DNA of 64,000 bases from Luteibacter flocculans (GTDB lineage Bacteria; Pseudomonadota; Gammaproteobacteria; Xanthomonadales; Rhodanobacteraceae). The translations under genes were made by a program, and so were the position numbers. The notes beneath the pieces are model-generated. The model did no database searches and had not been told where the DNA came from. It saw nothing but the letters and a program-made list of their open reading frames with translations. Below, piece after piece: positions 30,905-38,223 of the stretch. The DNA is taken from assembly GCF_023612255.1 (NCBI RefSeq), contig NZ_CP063231.1, forward strand, positions 1,284,001 to 1,348,000. The letters are read 5' to 3'. Numbering within the stretch: position 1 is the first letter of the stretch; every line of letters starts with the position of its first letter.

Positions 30905-31010
30905 TGCCAGCCGAGGCTGGCGCAGCGTTGAAGATCAAGACAGGGAAGCCGCCTCACGTGCGAGACAGTCGGGGGGAGGGAGGAAACCAGCCCGCGACGT
31001 GAAGCGGCTT
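30905..31010. repeat. Stem-loops upstream of rdgC
   Basis: The 149-bp gap between rdgC and the upstream small gene has a hairpin GCCAGC/GCTGGC (about 30905-30920) and a longer one with arms AAGCCGCCTCACGT (30946-30959) and ACGTGAAGCGGCTT (30997-31010), one mismatch. Neither has a clear T run. They may modulate rdgC translation or processing. No gene is seen in this gap. Confidence 0.55.
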
Positions 31011-31042
31011 GCTTGTGCCCCGTAGCCCACGGGGCGAGGGCC

Positions 31043-31168
31043 TTACGGGTGGGAAGCGGGATCGATGACCCAGCAAGCGGCACCGAGGGTCCAGATGGTC
31101 AGCACGAGCAGTGCGGCAGAGCGCTCGTCGAAGGGCGCGGACATCCACCAGGCGATGAGCCGGCGCAT
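31043..31168 (-). CDS. 41-residue membrane peptide
   Basis: The short frame (MRRLIAWWMSAPFDERSAAL, then LVLTIWTLGAACWVIDPASH and P) encodes one transmembrane helix. Its ATG at 31168 overlaps the stop of the upstream gene as TGATG, the same coupling used by the other genes here, which argues that it is real. Function unknown. Confidence 0.55.
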   Translation of the reverse strand: MRRLIAWWMSAPFDERSAALLVLTIWTLGAACWVIDPASHP

Positions 31169-31533
31169 CAGCGGGGCCTCCGGCACGGCTCGTCGGTGAC
31201 GACCACCACCGGCGTCCCGTACGCCCCGAGCGTCCCCGTCTGCTGCACGCGGTGTTCGCGCACGCAGTCAGGCTTCGTGTTCGGCAGCGTCATGGTCGAC
31301 GCGGGGTGCTGAGTGCTCGGGCGGAAGTTGCCGCATGCTGCGAGGCAGAGGATCGCAAGGCCAATCAGGAGGGCCAGGTAGATCACCTGCGGCGTTTCGC
31401 CGATCCGCTGCAACGCGGGCGTGGAGGACGATGCATGCAAGTGCACTTCGGCGGCGCGGACCTCGCGATCGCCTCCGGTCTTGATCGTGGCGTAGCGCAG
31501 GGCCTGCCGCTGGGGAATGGTGTGGGCGCTCAT
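31168..31533 (-). CDS. Membrane-anchored or lipoprotein-like small phage protein
   Basis: The 121-residue product has a cytoplasmic N-terminus of about 50 residues and one hydrophobic segment (VIYLALLIGLAILCLAACG), then a periplasm-like C-terminus with two further cysteines. The LAAC inside the helix resembles a lipobox but the helix is not at the N-terminus, so lipidation is doubtful. Start 31533 overlaps the upstream stop (TGATG). Confidence 0.55.
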   Translation of the reverse strand: MSAHTIPQRQALRYATIKTGGDREVRAAEVHLHASSSTPALQRIGETPQVIYLALLIGLAILCLAACGNFRPSTQHPASTMTLPNTKPDCVREHRVQQTGTLGAYGTPVVVVTDEPCRRPR

Positions 31534-31772
31534 CAGTTCACCCTCATGTCTTTCATCGTGATGAAGCAGGGCTTTTCCAGTTGCTCTGTCGCACCCATTA
31601 GCAGCCCGCGAACGAAGTCATCCTGCTTGCCGCCATCGCGCAGCAGTTCGAAGCCGATCTGCACGACGGTCGTCAGATACGGGATCACCTGATCGGGCGG
31701 AAGCTTCGCGATCTGCGAAAACGTCTCGCGCATGGCCGCGGCGGTGGCGGCCTGACTGGCTTCGGGCTTCAT
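31533..31772 (-). CDS. Small phage protein, unknown
   Basis: The 79-residue product (MKPEASQAATAAAMRETFSQ, then GFELLRDGGKQDDFVRGLLM) is helical and acidic, without recognised motifs. Its ATG overlaps the upstream stop by 4 nt. Confidence 0.6.
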   Translation of the reverse strand: MKPEASQAATAAAMRETFSQIAKLPPDQVIPYLTTVVQIGFELLRDGGKQDDFVRGLLMGATEQLEKPCFITMKDMRVN

Positions 31773-32020
31773 GCCGCAGCCTGCTGCGCTTCGCGCGCCA
31801 TCTGCTGGTAGTGATCGACGACTTGGTCGCGGGCGGAATCCGCCAGAGTGAGGACGGCGTCCTGAAGTGCGCGGTGCGCGACCCTGGCGTTGAACGCAGC
31901 ATCAGCCGGCGCGCGCAGGTCGGACTCGATATCCGCGATCAGGTTGTTGACGACTTTGACCAAGGCGCCCGCCCGTTCGGCGAGTACTTGGTGGCTCGGC
32001 TTGTGCTGGTTGGTGCCCAT
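31769..32020 (-). CDS. First gene of the leftward operon, unknown
   Basis: The 83-residue helical product (MGTNQHKPSHQVLAERAGAL, ending YQQMAREAQQAAA) is directly downstream of pL, with GGGAGAGAA before its ATG at 32020. All downstream genes down to 25649 follow with short overlaps or gaps, so this gene leads the pL transcript. Not recognised. Confidence 0.6.
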   Translation of the reverse strand: MGTNQHKPSHQVLAERAGALVKVVNNLIADIESDLRAPADAAFNARVAHRALQDAVLTLADSARDQVVDHYQQMAREAQQAAA

Positions 32021-32056
32021 GGTTCTCTCCCTCGCCGGCGGCCCGGCGCGGCAGAA

Positions 32057-32096
32057 AGATTACCAAACGGTAATTACTTGTCAATACCAAAAGGTA
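32057..32096 (-). promoter_or_regulatory. Leftward promoter pL with two repressor operators
   Basis: On the minus strand, -35 TTGACA (32084-32079) and -10 TAATCT (32062-32057) are 16 bp apart. Operator OL1 ATTACC-N4-GGTAAT (32059-32074) covers the -10 and spacer, and OL2 TACC-N4-GGTA (32085-32096) abuts the -35. Centres are 24 bp apart. The geometry matches pR at 33838-33865. Confidence 0.8.
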
Positions 32097-32262
32097 AACT
32101 TTTCCCCATGGGCACCGAACGGGGCCGCCGACGAGCGGTTCGTTCATCGGCGCGGGCTCTTCATTAGGTCCCAGCAGCTTGAAAGTTCAGCTATCGAACT
32201 TATGTATTGCTCAGATGTCCGTTTATGCGTCGTGTATCACGTAACTAGGCCAAAAGCTGATG

Positions 32263-32291
32263 TTGAGACGCTTGACGGTTGTATATACAAT
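32263..32291 (+). promoter_or_regulatory. Promoter and palindrome upstream of the toxin-antitoxin pair
   Basis: -35 TTGAGA (32263-32268) and -10 TACAAT (32286-32291) are 17 bp apart. A perfect 12-bp palindrome TTGTATATACAA (32279-32290) overlaps the -10, a likely autoregulation site for the ribbon-helix-helix antitoxin (inference). The rest of the gap 32097-32262 shows no gene. Confidence 0.7.
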
Positions 32292-32320
32292 GCACACACG
32301 TCGCATCATGGAGGATGACC

Positions 32321-32611
32321 TTGAAGCTCAAGATTTCGAAGCGGATTGCCGACAAGATTCGAGACAAGCACGGCGTCTCCCCGAAAGACGTGTACGAGTG
32401 CTTCGAGAATCGACGGGGCAAGGATCTCTTTGACACGCGTGCGGAGCATCTAACGGATCCGCTTACGCGGTGGTTCCTGGCCTATACCAACCACAAGCGA
32501 TTGCTCAAGGTTGTCTTCATCCCAGTCGACGGGTGCATGGAGATCAAGTCTGTCTTCGAACCGAACGCCGAAGAGATTCGAATCTACGACAAATACGGTT
32601 TGGATAACTAA
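32321..32611 (+). CDS. BrnT-like toxin candidate
   Basis: The 96-residue product (MKLKISKRIADKIRDKHGVS from TTG, then PKDVYECFENRRG, RWFLAYTNHKRLLKVVFIPV) has the KHGVS-x-V-x-x-F start and the beta-strand pattern of BrnT-type RNase toxins. TTG 32321 is chosen because GGAGG (32310-32314) is at good spacing; ATG 32315 would overlap that site almost directly. The gene is followed 55 bp later by a ribbon-helix-helix gene, the normal toxin-first order of BrnTA. Assignment is tentative. Confidence 0.6.
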   Translation: MKLKISKRIADKIRDKHGVSPKDVYECFENRRGKDLFDTRAEHLTDPLTRWFLAYTNHKRLLKVVFIPVDGCMEIKSVFEPNAEEIRIYDKYGLDN

Positions 32612-32666
32612 TACTTTCATAAACTTACATTCGAAGACTACGATTTACACCGCGGAGGAACTAGGT

Positions 32667-33026
32667 ATGGCTACCCGAAAGAAGACGCTCGACAGTGGCG
32701 AGTGCCTGTGGGAGTCGGGACAGCTTGGTCAGAGCGAGCAGCACGTGCGCGTCGCAACGCCGGAAGAAATGGCGGAGGTGGACGCGGCACTGGGTTTGCA
32801 GATGATCTCCATACGTCTGCAGAAGGGACTGATTGATGCGCTGAAGGAGATTGCGAGCTATCACGGGATTGGTTACCAGCCGATGATCCGAGACCTTCTG
32901 AATCGCTTCGCGCGGTCAGAGATCAAGACGATCTTGGAGAGCCGGCTGTCTGGGCTGGAGAAAGAGCCCGAAGAGCCGCCGATGAAGCCTGTCGACGACT
33001 TTGTCGCCAGACTCAAAGCGGCATGA
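32667..33026 (+). CDS. BrnA/CopG-like antitoxin candidate
   Basis: The 119-residue product has a C-terminal half with a ribbon-helix-helix pattern (MISIRLQKGLIDALKEIASY, then HGIGYQPMIRDLLNRFARSE) and an acidic tail. The N-terminal half (MATRKKTLDSGECLWESGQL) matches toxin-neutralising regions of BrnA-like antitoxins. GGAGGAA precedes ATG 32667. It most likely represses the promoter upstream of the toxin gene. A bidirectional terminator follows. Confidence 0.65.
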   Translation: MATRKKTLDSGECLWESGQLGQSEQHVRVATPEEMAEVDAALGLQMISIRLQKGLIDALKEIASYHGIGYQPMIRDLLNRFARSEIKTILESRLSGLEKEPEEPPMKPVDDFVARLKAA

Positions 33027-33029
33027 ACG

Positions 33030-33057
33030 AAAAAGCCCCGCGGAAGCGGGGCTTTTT
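33030..33057. terminator. Bidirectional terminator between antitoxin and repressor
   Basis: AAAAAGCCCCGC (33030-33041) pairs with GCGGGGCTTTTT (33046-33057) over a GGAA loop. It ends both the plus-strand toxin-antitoxin transcript and the minus-strand repressor transcript. Confidence 0.92.
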
Positions 33058-33066
33058 CTTTGGCGC

Positions 33067-33810
33067 TCAGAATTCTCTGAGGGTCCAGGCCGCGATGGCC
33101 CGCCCGCCGATTTGGATGTCCTCGATCGGCGCATCGATTGCCGGGTAGTCCGCGTTCTTGCTGAGGATGCGCAGCATGCCTCGGCCAACGAACTGTAGCC
33201 GCTTCACCAGCACGCGGCCCTCCCAGCGGAAGCAGTATGCGGAGTCCTGGTCGAAAGCTTTCACCCTGGTATCGATAAAGATCAGATCGCCGTCGTTGTA
33301 CTGGCCCTTCATGCTATCGCCGCGGCCGGTGATGACCCGAATGGCCTCCGGCGGAACGCCTGGCAGCTTTCGCTCGACCCACTCCCTAGCCACCCGCAGG
33401 CTCTCAACGACCTCGGGATAGTCGGCCACATAGTCACCTGGTCCCATGCCAGCGAATCCCTCCAAAAGCGGGAATCGAACGTAGCTTTGGCCGGTCTCAT
33501 CGATCGAGATATTCTGCGCGCCCGCCGCACGGGGACCGGTCAAACCACCAGAGGTTGCTGGACGATCAAGCCAACCGGCTGGCATGCCTGCCTGTCCCTC
33601 CAGCTTGCGAGCCTTCTTTTCGCCGAACGACTTCTTTCCGCTCAGCAGGCCCGAGAGTTCGCCTTGATTGGCCGGCGTACCGGTTCGCGCTGCAATGTCC
33701 GCCAAAAAAGCGTTCTGCACGCCAGCGAACTTCTCATCGATCCATGCCTGCAGTTGGCTGCGGCGCACGGCGGCATTGGCAGGTTCAGTCGGCATGACGG
33801 TAGTGTCCAT
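33067..33810 (-). CDS. CI-type phage repressor with S24 peptidase domain
   Basis: The 247-residue protein has an N-terminal lambda-repressor-like DNA-binding domain (LADIAARTGTPANQGELSGL, then LSGKKSFGEKKARKLE) and a LexA/S24 domain with the catalytic Ser in GRGDSMKGQYNDGD and the Lys in VLVKRLQ. The Ala-Gly pair in RAAGAQN (about residue 95) is the probable self-cleavage site, so induction by RecA is expected. It binds the TACC-N4-GGTA sites on its own promoter and at pL (inference). ATG 33810 abuts operator OR1; ATG 33795 is an alternative. Confidence 0.9.
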   Translation of the reverse strand: MDTTVMPTEPANAAVRRSQLQAWIDEKFAGVQNAFLADIAARTGTPANQGELSGLLSGKKSFGEKKARKLEGQAGMPAGWLDRPATSGGLTGPRAAGAQNISIDETGQSYVRFPLLEGFAGMGPGDYVADYPEVVESLRVAREWVERKLPGVPPEAIRVITGRGDSMKGQYNDGDLIFIDTRVKAFDQDSAYCFRWEGRVLVKRLQFVGRGMLRILSKNADYPAIDAPIEDIQIGGRAIAAWTLREF

Positions 33811-33865
33811 TACCTACCGGTAAAGTACCAAAGGGTATTGACTGGAAATTACCAAATGGTAATAT
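33810..33865 (+). promoter_or_regulatory. Rightward promoter pR with three repressor operators
   Basis: Operators TTACC-N4-GGTAA (33810-33823), TACC-N4-GGTA (33826-33837) and ATTACC-N4-GGTAAT (33848-33863) flank a promoter with -35 TTGACT (33838-33843), 16-bp spacer and -10 TAATAT (33860-33865). The two right operators have centres 24 bp apart, as at pL. The left pair lies in the repressor promoter region (minus-strand -10 candidate TACTTT, 33827-33822). Confidence 0.82.
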
Positions 33866-33871
33866 CGACGC

Positions 33872-34096
33872 ATGGAGACCCTTCGCGCCTATCTGGCAAC
33901 TCTGACCCCGGCTGACCAAGCCGCGTATGCACTTCGGTGCGGCACTTCCATCGGATACCTCCGCAAGGCGCTCAGCACGAAGCCCAGGCTCGACGGAGCG
34001 TTGGCACGCCGTCTCGACGAAGAAAGCGCAGGACGTGTTAGCCGTTTCGATCTCCGTCCCGATGTCTTCGGTGAGCCAGAGGGGAAGGTGGCCTGA
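33872..34096 (+). CDS. YdaS/Cro-like regulator, probably translated from a leaderless message
   Basis: The 74-residue product (METLRAYLATLTPADQAAYA, then LRCGTSIGYLRKALSTKPRL and FDLRPDVFG) matches YdaS-type Cro-like DNA-binding proteins, which sit opposite cI in many prophages. There is no Shine-Dalgarno sequence, and ATG 33872 is 7 bases after the pR -10, so transcription probably starts at or one base from the A of ATG. Confidence 0.8.
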   Translation: METLRAYLATLTPADQAAYALRCGTSIGYLRKALSTKPRLDGALARRLDEESAGRVSRFDLRPDVFGEPEGKVA

Positions 34097-34097
34097 C

Positions 34098-34175
34098 GTG
34101 CTCACCGACCTTGCAAGCGTCCTGATCTTCGCGCTCTTCGTCGCCGCGCCGCTTCGAAAGCTGGCGCGAGGCTGA
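34098..34175 (+). CDS. Possible 25-residue membrane peptide
   Basis: A short frame from GTG 34098 encodes MLTDLASVLIFALFVAAPLR followed by KLARG, a single hydrophobic helix with a basic end. It starts 1 base after the cro-like stop and has GGAAGG upstream. The evidence is only its position and hydrophobic pattern, so it may be spurious. Confidence 0.35.
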   Translation: MLTDLASVLIFALFVAAPLRKLARG

Positions 34176-34279
34176 GGCGCGGTTCGTTCGAAGTCCCCTG
34201 ATTTCCTACTCGTCGTGATCTCCATGGCGACGACTGTACCGGCGGAGCACCGCCAATTCTTCATGTGAGTGAGACCGCG

Positions 34280-34735
34280 ATGCATGTTCTCGACGCTGCA
34301 GCCCAAACCGTGCACACCTACCCAGGCGGTGCTGAATCGCTTGCGCCGCGCATCGGCGTTTCCGCAGGCATCCTGCGCAACAAGGTCAACGTCAACAACA
34401 CGACGAACCACCTGACCCTAGCCGAGGCGAACGAGATCATGTCGGCGACAGGGGACCATCGCATCCTCCAGGCGCTGGCGCAGGAGCATGGCTACGTGCT
34501 GGCGCGCATTGACGTTGGTGCTGGTGATGACAGGACCGTCGTTCATCACCTGCTCGACCTCGGCATGGCCGAAGGCGAGCTGTCGCGCACGATCCACGAC
34601 GCGCTGGCGGACAACGTCATCACCTGCAACGAAATGAACGCGATCGCCGCAGCCGGCCATGCGAACCAGGCGGCACTGATCGGCTTGATCAACCGACTGC
34701 GCGCGGCAGCGAAGCCGGGGCAGGTGGCCCGATGA
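34280..34735 (+). CDS. Phage CII-family regulatory protein
   Basis: The 151-residue product (MHVLDAAAQTVHTYPGGAES, then LAPRIGVSAGILRNKVNVNN) matches the phage regulatory CII family with a helix-turn-helix near residues 20-40 and LTLAEANEIMSATGDHRILQ. The C-terminal half is helical (dimerisation likely). It should control lysogeny and early rightward transcription. ATG 34280 is chosen; GTG 34265 is a 5-codon longer alternative. It is the first large gene after the cro-like gene. Confidence 0.8.
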   Translation: MHVLDAAAQTVHTYPGGAESLAPRIGVSAGILRNKVNVNNTTNHLTLAEANEIMSATGDHRILQALAQEHGYVLARIDVGAGDDRTVVHHLLDLGMAEGELSRTIHDALADNVITCNEMNAIAAAGHANQAALIGLINRLRAAAKPGQVAR

Positions 34736-34923
34736 GCACGCCTTCCCGCATGTGCTGGTGCGACGACATGGCGTGCCGTTTCACGAGCCCGGATATCCCG
34801 TGTCCGTCGCCGCGCCCGATGTGGGCTGACGAGAACGGCTACTACCCCCTGGCGATCGACGCGACGGATAAGTGGCACGGCCGCCTGTTCACGTGCTCGC
34901 CGCTGCTGAGCCCGCCGCGATGA
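34732..34923 (+). CDS. Small cysteine-rich phage protein, unknown
   Basis: The 63-residue product (MSTPSRMCWCDDMACRFTSP) has CWC and further cysteines near the N-terminus, suggesting metal binding. Both ends overlap neighbouring genes by 4 nt (ATGA). Confidence 0.5.
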   Translation: MSTPSRMCWCDDMACRFTSPDIPCPSPRPMWADENGYYPLAIDATDKWHGRLFTCSPLLSPPR

Positions 34924-35159
34924 ACCCCGGCACGCCTCGGTCCGACCGCCTGCTCGCGCACCTGCGCGACTGCGTGGCTGCGGCTGAGCGCGTCGCCACC
35001 CCTGAAGAACTCGTTGCCGCCAAGACCGCGCTGAATCAGCCAAGGCATGCGGTGCAACGCCCCTTGTTCAACCCGCAGCACGCTCACCTGGGAGTAGCTC
35101 CCCAGGGACAGCCGGATCCGGCCGGTTGCGTGTCTGCACTTGCCCGGAACCCGGAGTAG
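34920..35159 (+). CDS. Small phage protein, unknown
   Basis: The 79-residue product (MNPGTPRSDRLLAHLRDCVA) is helical in the first half. ATG 34920 overlaps the upstream stop. No family recognised. Confidence 0.5.
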   Translation: MNPGTPRSDRLLAHLRDCVAAAERVATPEELVAAKTALNQPRHAVQRPLFNPQHAHLGVAPQGQPDPAGCVSALARNPE

Positions 35160-35161
35160 TC

Positions 35162-35413
35162 ATGCAGGACCGAGTAATCGACGAAATAATTGGGCTGGCG
35201 AGGCACTTCCATCGCCTTATCAATCCCAGCACGACCAACACCGAGCAGTCGATGCTGATCATTTCGCTGAGCGGCCAAGTGCTTCAGGCCATCGTCGGCG
35301 TGTTTCAGCCTTCGGACGAGCAGCGCGAGATCCTGCGCGATCGGATCGATGCCGTATGCCGCGAGGTGGTCGCCGAGCATCAGGCTGAAGCCCAGCGGGC
35401 GTCGGTGCACTGA
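35162..35413 (+). CDS. Small phage protein, unknown
   Basis: The 83-residue product (MQDRVIDEIIGLARHFHRLI, ending AEHQAEAQRASVH) is helix-rich and starts 2 bases after the previous stop. Not recognised. Confidence 0.5.
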   Translation: MQDRVIDEIIGLARHFHRLINPSTTNTEQSMLIISLSGQVLQAIVGVFQPSDEQREILRDRIDAVCREVVAEHQAEAQRASVH

Positions 35414-35414
35414 C

Positions 35415-36440
35415 ATGGCTACCGATGCAGCCGGTCAGGCACCGCCCGCGCCGATCCCGTCGAGCGTTGACCTGCAAGACTTTCAGTTCCTTCCGCTCGA
35501 CGTGCTGCGTCTGCGCGACAGCATGCTGGCGGTGGAAGCGTCTGGCGACGAGTTCCGCGCCGCCGTACTGCTGTGGTGTGTCTCGTGGCACCAGGTGCCG
35601 GCGGCGAGCCTGCCGAACAGCGAGCAGGCCCTGGCGGCCTATGCCGGATACGGGCGCGACCCAAAGGGATGGAAGAAGGTCCGTGCTGGCGCGCTGCGTG
35701 GTTTCGTGCTGTGCGACGACGGACGCCTCTATCACCCCGTGCTGGCCGAGAAGGCTGCTGAGGCGTGGGAAGGCAAGCTGAAACGCAGGCACCTGCGCGA
35801 GTGCGAGCGCATCAAGAAGGCGGCGCAACGTGCTGGCACGACGCCCGCGTATCCCTCGTTCGACGAGTGGAAAGCGCACCTTGCTGAAACCGGATCAGAT
35901 CGATGGGAGTCCCCCGTTGTGTCCCAAGGGACAGATAAGGGACAAGTCGATGAACGTCCCGAGGGACATGGTGGGGACGTCCCTATGGAGTCCCACCCTC
36001 TAAAGGGACAGGGGATAGGGACAGTAGACAGGGACAGTGGAGAGGGACAGGAGAAAGGGACAGAAGCGAAGCATGGCCGGACTGCGTCCGACCTGCCTTC
36101 GGCTGGCGCGTCGTCCAAGAAGGGCGGGGTGCTGCTGGACACGTGGATCGCATCCCTCGGTGACCGCGACGCCATCCCTGCGGACGACCCGATCTTCGCC
36201 TACGCCGAGAACGCCGGCATTCCGAGTGAGTTCCTGGAGCTGAGCTGGTTCGTGTTCCGTGCAAGAGCGCGGGAGAGCAAGAAACGGCAGGTGGATTGGC
36301 GCCAGACGTATCGCAACTACGTCAAGGGCGGTTACCTGAAACTCTGGTACATCGACGGCGACGGTGTGCATCGCCTGACCAGCACGGGCACCGAATGGCA
36401 GCGCGTGATGGAAGCCGAGCAGGAGCGCGCAGCGGCATGA
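35415..36440 (+). CDS. DUF1376 replication protein carrying the phage origin
   Basis: The 341-residue product starts at ATG 35415 (MATDAAGQAPPAPIPSSVDL). Residues 20-140 match the DUF1376 domain (FQFLPLDVLRLRDSMLAVEA, GFVLCDDGRLYHPVLAEKA) found in phage replication initiators. A low-complexity middle, coded by the GGGACA repeats, separates it from a C-terminal domain (VLLDTWIASLGDRDAIPADD, then YRNYVKGGYLKLWY) typical of helicase loaders. It directly precedes dnaB (ATGA overlap), so it probably opens the origin and loads the helicase, as lambda O/P together. Confidence 0.82.
   Translation: MATDAAGQAPPAPIPSSVDLQDFQFLPLDVLRLRDSMLAVEASGDEFRAAVLLWCVSWHQVPAASLPNSEQALAAYAGYGRDPKGWKKVRAGALRGFVLCDDGRLYHPVLAEKAAEAWEGKLKRRHLRECERIKKAAQRAGTTPAYPSFDEWKAHLAETGSDRWESPVVSQGTDKGQVDERPEGHGGDVPMESHPLKGQGIGTVDRDSGEGQEKGTEAKHGRTASDLPSAGASSKKGGVLLDTWIASLGDRDAIPADDPIFAYAENAGIPSEFLELSWFVFRARARESKKRQVDWRQTYRNYVKGGYLKLWYIDGDGVHRLTSTGTEWQRVMEAEQERAAA
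36005..36069. repeat. Five 13-bp iterons inside the replication gene (candidate phage origin)
   Basis: Five copies of GGGACA start at 36005, 36018, 36031, 36044 and 36057, exactly 13 bp apart; the units share GGGACAG followed by A/G-rich bases. Three more GGGACA and inverted TGTCCC/CGTCCC copies lie at 35920-35979. This is the arrangement of iteron origins such as lambda ori in gene O. Confidence 0.75.
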
Positions 36441-37888
36441 GCGCACAGCCCGACTACTACCCCGGCATGGACGACTTCGCGCGCTTCGACGAGCGCCTGC
36501 CGCCGTGCTCGATCGAGGCTGAGCAAGCTGTGCTGGGCGGCCTCATGCTCTCGCCGGAGAGCCTGGCGAAGGTTTCCGACTGGCTGACGGCGGATGACTT
36601 CTTCCGCCGCGACCACCAGGCCATTTACCGCGCGATCCTCGGCTTATCCGCGCAGAAATCGCCGTGCGACGCGATCACGATGGGCGACTGGTTCGTCGCC
36701 AACGATCTCGGTCACATGATCGACGGTCCGACCTACCTGATGGAGCTGGCCAACGGCACGCCGAGCGCGGCGAACATCGTGGCCTATGGCGAGATTGTCG
36801 TGGAGAAATCCCGGCTGCGCCGCGCCAGCGACGTCGGTGCGGCGCTGATGCAGGCGGCCAATCGCACGACTGCGGCGTCCGACATGGTGATCGGCGAGGC
36901 AGTGCATCAGTTATCGAGCATGCACGCCAGCAAGTTGCGTGGCGGCCTCGAGTCGGCCGTTCCCGCTCTGAAACGCATGCAGGAGCAGATGTTCGCTCGT
37001 TACGACGCTGCCGAAAGCGACAAAGGAATGCGTCTTCTCGGCTTGCCGTGGCCGTGGCGCGAACTAAACCGCGCAACGAAGGGGCTTCGCGCCGGCGTGC
37101 TCTACGTCGTGGGCGCGCGCCCGAACATGGGCAAGTCGGTGTTCGGCGGACAGACCGCGGTGTTCACGGCACTGAGCAAGAAGAATGTCGCCTGGTTTTC
37201 GGTGGAAATGACGGCCGAGGAATGCATGGCACGCGCTGTGGCTGCCCAGGCGCAGATCCCGCACGACTGGGTGGAAAGCCCGACGCCGCACGACCCTGAT
37301 GCTGAATCGTACTGGCCGCGCCTCACTTCGGCCGTAACGATGCTGATTGATGCCCCGCTGCACATCGACGAAACGCCGGGCATCAACATCGACCAGCTGA
37401 TGGCCCGGGCTCGCCGTGCCCACATGCAGCGCCCGCTGGACCTGATCGTCATCGACCACATGCACGACATGGGCATCGATGAGAAGAAAGAGGTGCGGCA
37501 CGAATACGGGCGGATCACCCAAGGCGCGAAGACGTTGGCGAAGGAACTGGGGTGCCCGGTGATCCTCATGGCGCAGCTCAACCGTGCCAGCGCTCAGCGG
37601 CCGAACAAGCGGCCGACGATGACCGACCTGCGTGAATCCGGCGAGATCGAGCAGAAGGCCGACGTGATCCTGTTCCTCCATCGCGACGACTACTACGACC
37701 CGAAGTCGCCGCGGAAGGGGATCGTCGACGTGATCCTCGCCAAGGGTCGCAACATCCGGACCGGCGACAACGTCGAGCTCTTGAACTGCTTCAGCGAGAT
37801 GCGCTTGAAGGATCTCGATGAGTGGGACCGCCCGGAGCCCATCGCCGACAACATCGCCCCCTATATGCCACGAGGTTTCAAGGGATGA
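36437..37888 (+). CDS. Replicative DNA helicase, DnaB family
   Basis: The 483-residue product has the DnaB N-terminal domain (PPCSIEAEQAVLGGLMLSPE, residues 23-42) and RecA-like C-terminal domain with Walker A GARPNMGKSVFG near residue 233, Walker B DLIVIDHMHDM and SGEIEQKADVILFLHRDD. ATG 36437 overlaps the upstream replication gene stop. It should give the phage its own fork helicase, loaded by the DUF1376 protein. Confidence 0.95.
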   Translation: MSAQPDYYPGMDDFARFDERLPPCSIEAEQAVLGGLMLSPESLAKVSDWLTADDFFRRDHQAIYRAILGLSAQKSPCDAITMGDWFVANDLGHMIDGPTYLMELANGTPSAANIVAYGEIVVEKSRLRRASDVGAALMQAANRTTAASDMVIGEAVHQLSSMHASKLRGGLESAVPALKRMQEQMFARYDAAESDKGMRLLGLPWPWRELNRATKGLRAGVLYVVGARPNMGKSVFGGQTAVFTALSKKNVAWFSVEMTAEECMARAVAAQAQIPHDWVESPTPHDPDAESYWPRLTSAVTMLIDAPLHIDETPGINIDQLMARARRAHMQRPLDLIVIDHMHDMGIDEKKEVRHEYGRITQGAKTLAKELGCPVILMAQLNRASAQRPNKRPTMTDLRESGEIEQKADVILFLHRDDYYDPKSPRKGIVDVILAKGRNIRTGDNVELLNCFSEMRLKDLDEWDRPEPIADNIAPYMPRGFKG

Positions 37889-38223
37889 CATCCACTCATC
37901 ACTCCCGGCGCAAGGCGATCCCGCTGCGCGCCTACATCGGCAACTACGACCACGCTGGCGCTGAGTTCCTGGCGAAGCGCATCCGGGTCGCCATATCCGA
38001 CCATGCCCGGGTCGCCATCTTCGCCGGCAGGAACGGCGAGATCGCTGCGTACTCGTGGCGCCACGTCGATTACGACCGGCACTGCCGCGTCCATGCGGAG
38101 AGCTTGGTGGGCATCTACCAGGCAAAGGACGACGGCGAAAAGTTCACCGCGTCAGACCTTGACGCTATCGCTCAGGACCTTTCCTGCCACATGTCCGCGC
38201 TGCGCGCATCGAGGGTCGCATGA
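37885..38223 (+). CDS. Small phage protein, unknown
   Basis: The 112-residue product (MTSTHHSRRKAIPLRAYIGN, then HARVAIFAGRNGEIAAYSWR) overlaps the dnaB stop by 4 nt. It has a central beta pattern but no recognised domain. Confidence 0.55.
   Translation: MTSTHHSRRKAIPLRAYIGNYDHAGAEFLAKRIRVAISDHARVAIFAGRNGEIAAYSWRHVDYDRHCRVHAESLVGIYQAKDDGEKFTASDLDAIAQDLSCHMSALRASRVA

Noticed and set aside
36005-36069. CRISPR array considered for the regular repeats
   Set aside because: Repeat unit is 6-7 bp with 13-bp period, inside a coding gene; no spacer structure.
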